Below, one piece after another: positions 61,735-64,000 of a stretch of 64,000 bases of DNA. Location: contig NZ_CP025135.1 of NCBI RefSeq assembly GCF_002833405.1, positions 2,771,501-2,835,500 on the forward strand, in the 5' to 3' direction. The notes under the pieces are model-generated. The model saw nothing but the letters and a program-made list of their open reading frames with translations. It had not been told where the DNA came from and did not search any database. The stretch's first letter is position 1. Each line of letters begins with the position of its first letter. The position numbers and the translations under genes are program-made. This stretch comes from Planococcus sp. MB-3u-03 (GTDB taxonomy: Bacteria > Bacillota > Bacilli > Bacillales_A > Planococcaceae).

Positions 61735-62682
61735 CTAGTAAAGTGTTTCACCATTTATTTTTTTGATAACAGTATTAGCAACTACTAGTAGAAGCAAACT
61801 AATAACAGAATTGAATAATCCTACAGCAGCTCCAAATGACCAATCCCCAGCTTGTAAGCCTCTTTTATATACATAGGTATCAATAATCTCTGAAGCAGGC
61901 AGGTTCATGTCTGTTTGAAGTAAATACGCTTTTTCAAAACCAACGCCCATAATTCCGCCAATTGCTAAAATAAACAAAACCGCCATCGTTGGTTTTAAAA
62001 CTTGAAGGTCAATATGAATGATTCTTTGTAGAAGGGAAGCACCGTCAATTGTTGCTGCATCATGAAGCTGTGGATCAACATTCGACAATGCCGCAACATA
62101 GATAATTGATGAAAAACCTGCAACCTGCCAGACACTGGATGCAATGAATACGCTTCTGAAATAAGAAGGATCTGTCATAAAGGCAACGGGCTCATCCATA
62201 AATAAAGTCAAAAATTCATTAATCGGGCCTGCTGGCGATAAAAAGATAAATAACATTCCCGATATGACTACTGTTGAAAGAAAGTACGGTGCATAGATGA
62301 TTAATTGAATATTTTTTTTAACTTTGGCTCTTCTCAACTGATTTAACATCAGTGCCAAAATGACAGGGATAGGAAATCCGATAAGAAGTTCAAAAGCGCT
62401 TAGCTTTATCGTATTCATGAATATTTGCTGAAAGTTGGGAGATTGTAAAAAATTAATGAAATGGTCGAAACCAATCCATTCACTTCCCATAATCCCTTCG
62501 ATCGGGCTGAAATCTTTAAAGGCGATTGTCACCCCATACATTGGTATGTAATTGAATATAAATACTAGGACAACAGCAGGTACTAAAAACAAATACAGGA
62601 TGAAATTATTTTTGATATAGTTTTTACGGCTTTCTTTACTTTTGGTTGCCTGGCTTGTTTTCTCAGCTACTACTTTCGCCAT
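61735..62682 (-). CDS. Sugar ABC transporter permease (LplB type)
   Basis: 315-residue CUT1 permease with six membrane helices; PMYGVTIAFKDFSPIEG and the EAA loop DAATIDGASLLQRIIHIDLQ (about 220-240) are visible. The start at 62682 has AAGGGAG seven bases upstream; the longer frame to 62784 runs through the cre site and lacks a ribosome site. First gene of the operon under the LacI-type operators. Confidence 0.92.
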   Translation of the reverse strand: MAKVVAEKTSQATKSKESRKNYIKNNFILYLFLVPAVVLVFIFNYIPMYGVTIAFKDFSPIEGIMGSEWIGFDHFINFLQSPNFQQIFMNTIKLSAFELLIGFPIPVILALMLNQLRRAKVKKNIQLIIYAPYFLSTVVISGMLFIFLSPAGPINEFLTLFMDEPVAFMTDPSYFRSVFIASSVWQVAGFSSIIYVAALSNVDPQLHDAATIDGASLLQRIIHIDLQVLKPTMAVLFILAIGGIMGVGFEKAYLLQTDMNLPASEIIDTYVYKRGLQAGDWSFGAAVGLFNSVISLLLLVVANTVIKKINGETLY

Positions 62683-62747
62683 AAAATTTCTCCCTTCCTT
62701 AGGCTTCATCAGTAAAATGCAGTATATTATTTTATTAACACCTATTA

Positions 62748-62761
62748 AGATAGCGCTTTCA
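62748..62761 (-). promoter_or_regulatory. cre site in the leader of the sugar operon
   Basis: Minus strand TGAAAGCGCTATCT matches TGWAARCGYTWNCW at all positions. It lies about 75 bases downstream of the -10 box, in the untranslated leader, where CcpA would act as a roadblock. Confidence 0.82.
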
Positions 62762-62798
62762 CAAAGTTTTATCATACAGAACATCTAGCTATCAACAA

Positions 62799-62820
62799 AC
62801 ATGTTAACCGGTTGACATGT
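62799..62820. promoter_or_regulatory. Downstream LacI-type operator of the sugar operon
   Basis: Half-sites ACATGTTAACC and GGTTGACATGT, symmetrical except at one position, centred on CCGG. It lies downstream of the -10 box. Its centre is 56 bases from that of the second operator, a distance suitable for DNA looping. Confidence 0.8.
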
Positions 62821-62835
62821 TGTCTTGTAAGTTTG

Positions 62836-62863
62836 ATTATAGTTACATCCGTTTTTCTGTCAA
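62836..62863 (-). promoter_or_regulatory. SigA promoter of the sugar operon
   Basis: Minus strand consensus -35 TTGACA (62858-62863), 16-base spacer, consensus -10 TATAAT (62836-62841). The -35 box lies within the upstream operator. Confidence 0.88.
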
Positions 62864-62873
62864 CCGGTTAACA
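62858..62873. promoter_or_regulatory. Upstream LacI-type operator overlapping the -35 box
   Basis: TGTCAACC followed by GGTTAACA, 16 bases with one asymmetric position, same CCGG centre as the downstream operator. Bound repressor would cover the -35 box. Confidence 0.8.
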
Positions 62874-62911
62874 TAAAAACCAAAAATTTTAAATATTGAC
62901 TCCCTTTGTTT

Positions 62912-63895
62912 TTATGTTGTTTCGCTTTCAATTAACTTTATTGGCAACTTCCACTCAATTTCCGATTCCGGTTCACCATTGATTTGTTTCAATAATAATT
63001 GAACGGCTAACTCTGCAATTTCCTTTACGGGCTGCTGAATCGTACTTAGTTCCGGCAAGAGCATTCTGGTTGTTTCTGAACCATCATAGCCAATCACTTT
63101 CAACTCACCGGGTATCTTTATATTCCTTCTCTTAGCTTCTCTTATCACACTTGCTGCGATAAGGTCATCACTCGCAAAAATACCATCCATATTTGGATTC
63201 TCATCAAAAATAGTTTCGATAATATTTTCACCCATTATATAATTAAGCGGATCATATTGATTTTCTCTCATAACATCTTCATACGCATCTCTTCTGAAAT
63301 TTGCAGGGGTTTCCAAAGAAGGAGAACCGTTAATATGAATGATCTTTTTACACCCTTTATCGATCAACAATTGAGTAGCCTTTTTCCCACCATCATAATT
63401 ATCACTGGATACAACAGGGGTATTTTCGGATAAATACCGGTCAATGCCTACCAACGGAAGATGTCGGTTGTTATATTCTAGAATCCCTCTATTATGAGAT
63501 CCTGCTATGATTCCATCTACTTGGTGTCTTTGCAGCATTTCTAGATAACTCTTCTCTTTATCTTCACGGCCTTCACTATTGCATAATAATACTTTATAGC
63601 CCAGAGATTCACAGATATTCTCTAAATGGAAAATCAATTGTCCATAAAAGGGATTGTTTGTAGTTGGGAAAATAAGGCCAATGATAAACGTCTTATTGAT
63701 AAAGAGGGACCTAGCTATTTCATTTGGATGATAATTTAACAGTTCTACAGCTTCATATACTTTCTTTCTTGTCTTTTCACTTATGTAACCGCGATTATTC
63801 AGCACTCTTGAGACAGTTGTCTTCGAAACACCAGCTTCGTTAGCAACATCATCTAATTTTACTTTTTGATTTACATTTCCGTTTGTATTTTTCAC
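62912..63895 (-). CDS. LacI-family regulator of the sugar module
   Basis: 327 residues. HTH at about 13-35 (KLDDVANEAGVSKTTVSRVLNN), hinge NYHPNEIARSL, then a sugar-binding domain with GLIFPTTNNPF, VDGIIAGSHNRG and DGIFASDDL. The gene ends 38 bases before the upstream operator and is transcribed in the same direction as the sugar operon, from its own promoter beyond 63895. Inducer is probably sucrose, fructose or a fructan fragment (inference). The 105 bases to the window edge show no further gene. Confidence 0.92.
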   Translation of the reverse strand: MKNTNGNVNQKVKLDDVANEAGVSKTTVSRVLNNRGYISEKTRKKVYEAVELLNYHPNEIARSLFINKTFIIGLIFPTTNNPFYGQLIFHLENICESLGYKVLLCNSEGREDKEKSYLEMLQRHQVDGIIAGSHNRGILEYNNRHLPLVGIDRYLSENTPVVSSDNYDGGKKATQLLIDKGCKKIIHINGSPSLETPANFRRDAYEDVMRENQYDPLNYIMGENIIETIFDENPNMDGIFASDDLIAASVIREAKRRNIKIPGELKVIGYDGSETTRMLLPELSTIQQPVKEIAELAVQLLLKQINGEPESEIEWKLPIKLIESETT

Positions 63896-64000
63896 TATTC
63901 ATCACCTTTACTGTCTCTTTGCTAATTCAACTTTTGTTTACCTAATTGAAAGATATTTAGATAGGTCCATTCTGTTGCTATACTACTTGGAAAATAAAAA

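Noticed and set aside
1..64000. CRISPR arrays, tRNA or rRNA genes, insertion sequences, prophage or att repeats
   Set aside because: Reading both strands showed no spaced direct repeats, no tRNA-like cloverleaf with CCA, no rRNA sequence and no transposase, integrase or phage motif.

Overview
The window reads as chromosome of a low-to-moderate GC Gram-positive bacterium of the Bacillales, most like Planococcaceae (Planococcus/Planomicrobium type). This rests on AGGAGG-type ribosome binding sites, a T-box leader, CcpA (cre) sites, sigma-B-like promoters, a LOV-STAS photoreceptor, a bacterial nitric oxide synthase, YxlEFG and CsbB/YfhO-type genes. The genus is inference. No rRNA, tRNA, CRISPR array, transposase or phage gene was seen.

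Layout. 1-2.7 kb: 5' part of a ribose operon (rbsR-rbsK-rbsD-rbsA, minus strand) behind a strong promoter and a perfect LacI-type operator. 2.7-4.7 kb: sulfide/persulfide detoxification (CstB-like protein with a CstR/CsoR-type operator, plus a small rhodanese-like protein). 4.8-23.9 kb: an almost unbroken minus-strand run of acyl-CoA catabolism genes: CoA ligase, ACAD10/11-like dehydrogenase, three enoyl-CoA hydratases, 3-hydroxyacyl-CoA dehydrogenase, thiolase, two MaoC-type hydratases, an SDR, two quinone-oxidoreductase-like proteins, an APH-type kinase, a TetR regulator, a TRAP carboxylate transporter and an AtoE-type short-chain fatty acid transporter. Together they look like uptake, activation and beta-oxidation of a carboxylate; the kinase/dehydrogenase pair suggests 4-hydroxy acids.

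24-30 kb: yebC, nitric oxide synthase, a structured intergenic repeat, a HAD phosphatase, and a serine operon (serine T-box, aminotransferase, serA). 30.5-34.5 kb: a three-gene cell-envelope glycosylation set (GT2, GtrA, YfhO). 34.5-40.8 kb: a stress cluster (Cu/Zn SOD lipoprotein, SDR, Mn catalase, DJ-1/PfpI protein, small hydrophilic proteins) with three sigma-B-like promoters and a LOV-STAS light sensor. 40.8-54.9 kb: HtrA protease, a two-component system, an Era-like GTPase, YxlEFG ABC genes, MsrA, an isoaspartyl methyltransferase, topoisomerase III and small proteins.

55-64 kb: visibly more AT-rich. It starts with a truncated LysR pseudogene and then holds a sucrose/fructan module: YesL-like protein, fructokinase, GH32, LplABC-type binding protein and two permeases, and a LacI regulator with two operators and a cre site.

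Caution on sequence quality. Seven genes (MaoC-N, yebC, serine-pathway aminotransferase, SOD, LOV-STAS, sugar-binding protein, one permease) are broken only by single-base losses, mostly in short homopolymers. Restoring about 26 bases gives whole reading frames, at normal family length where I know it. This looks like sequencing error, not gene decay.
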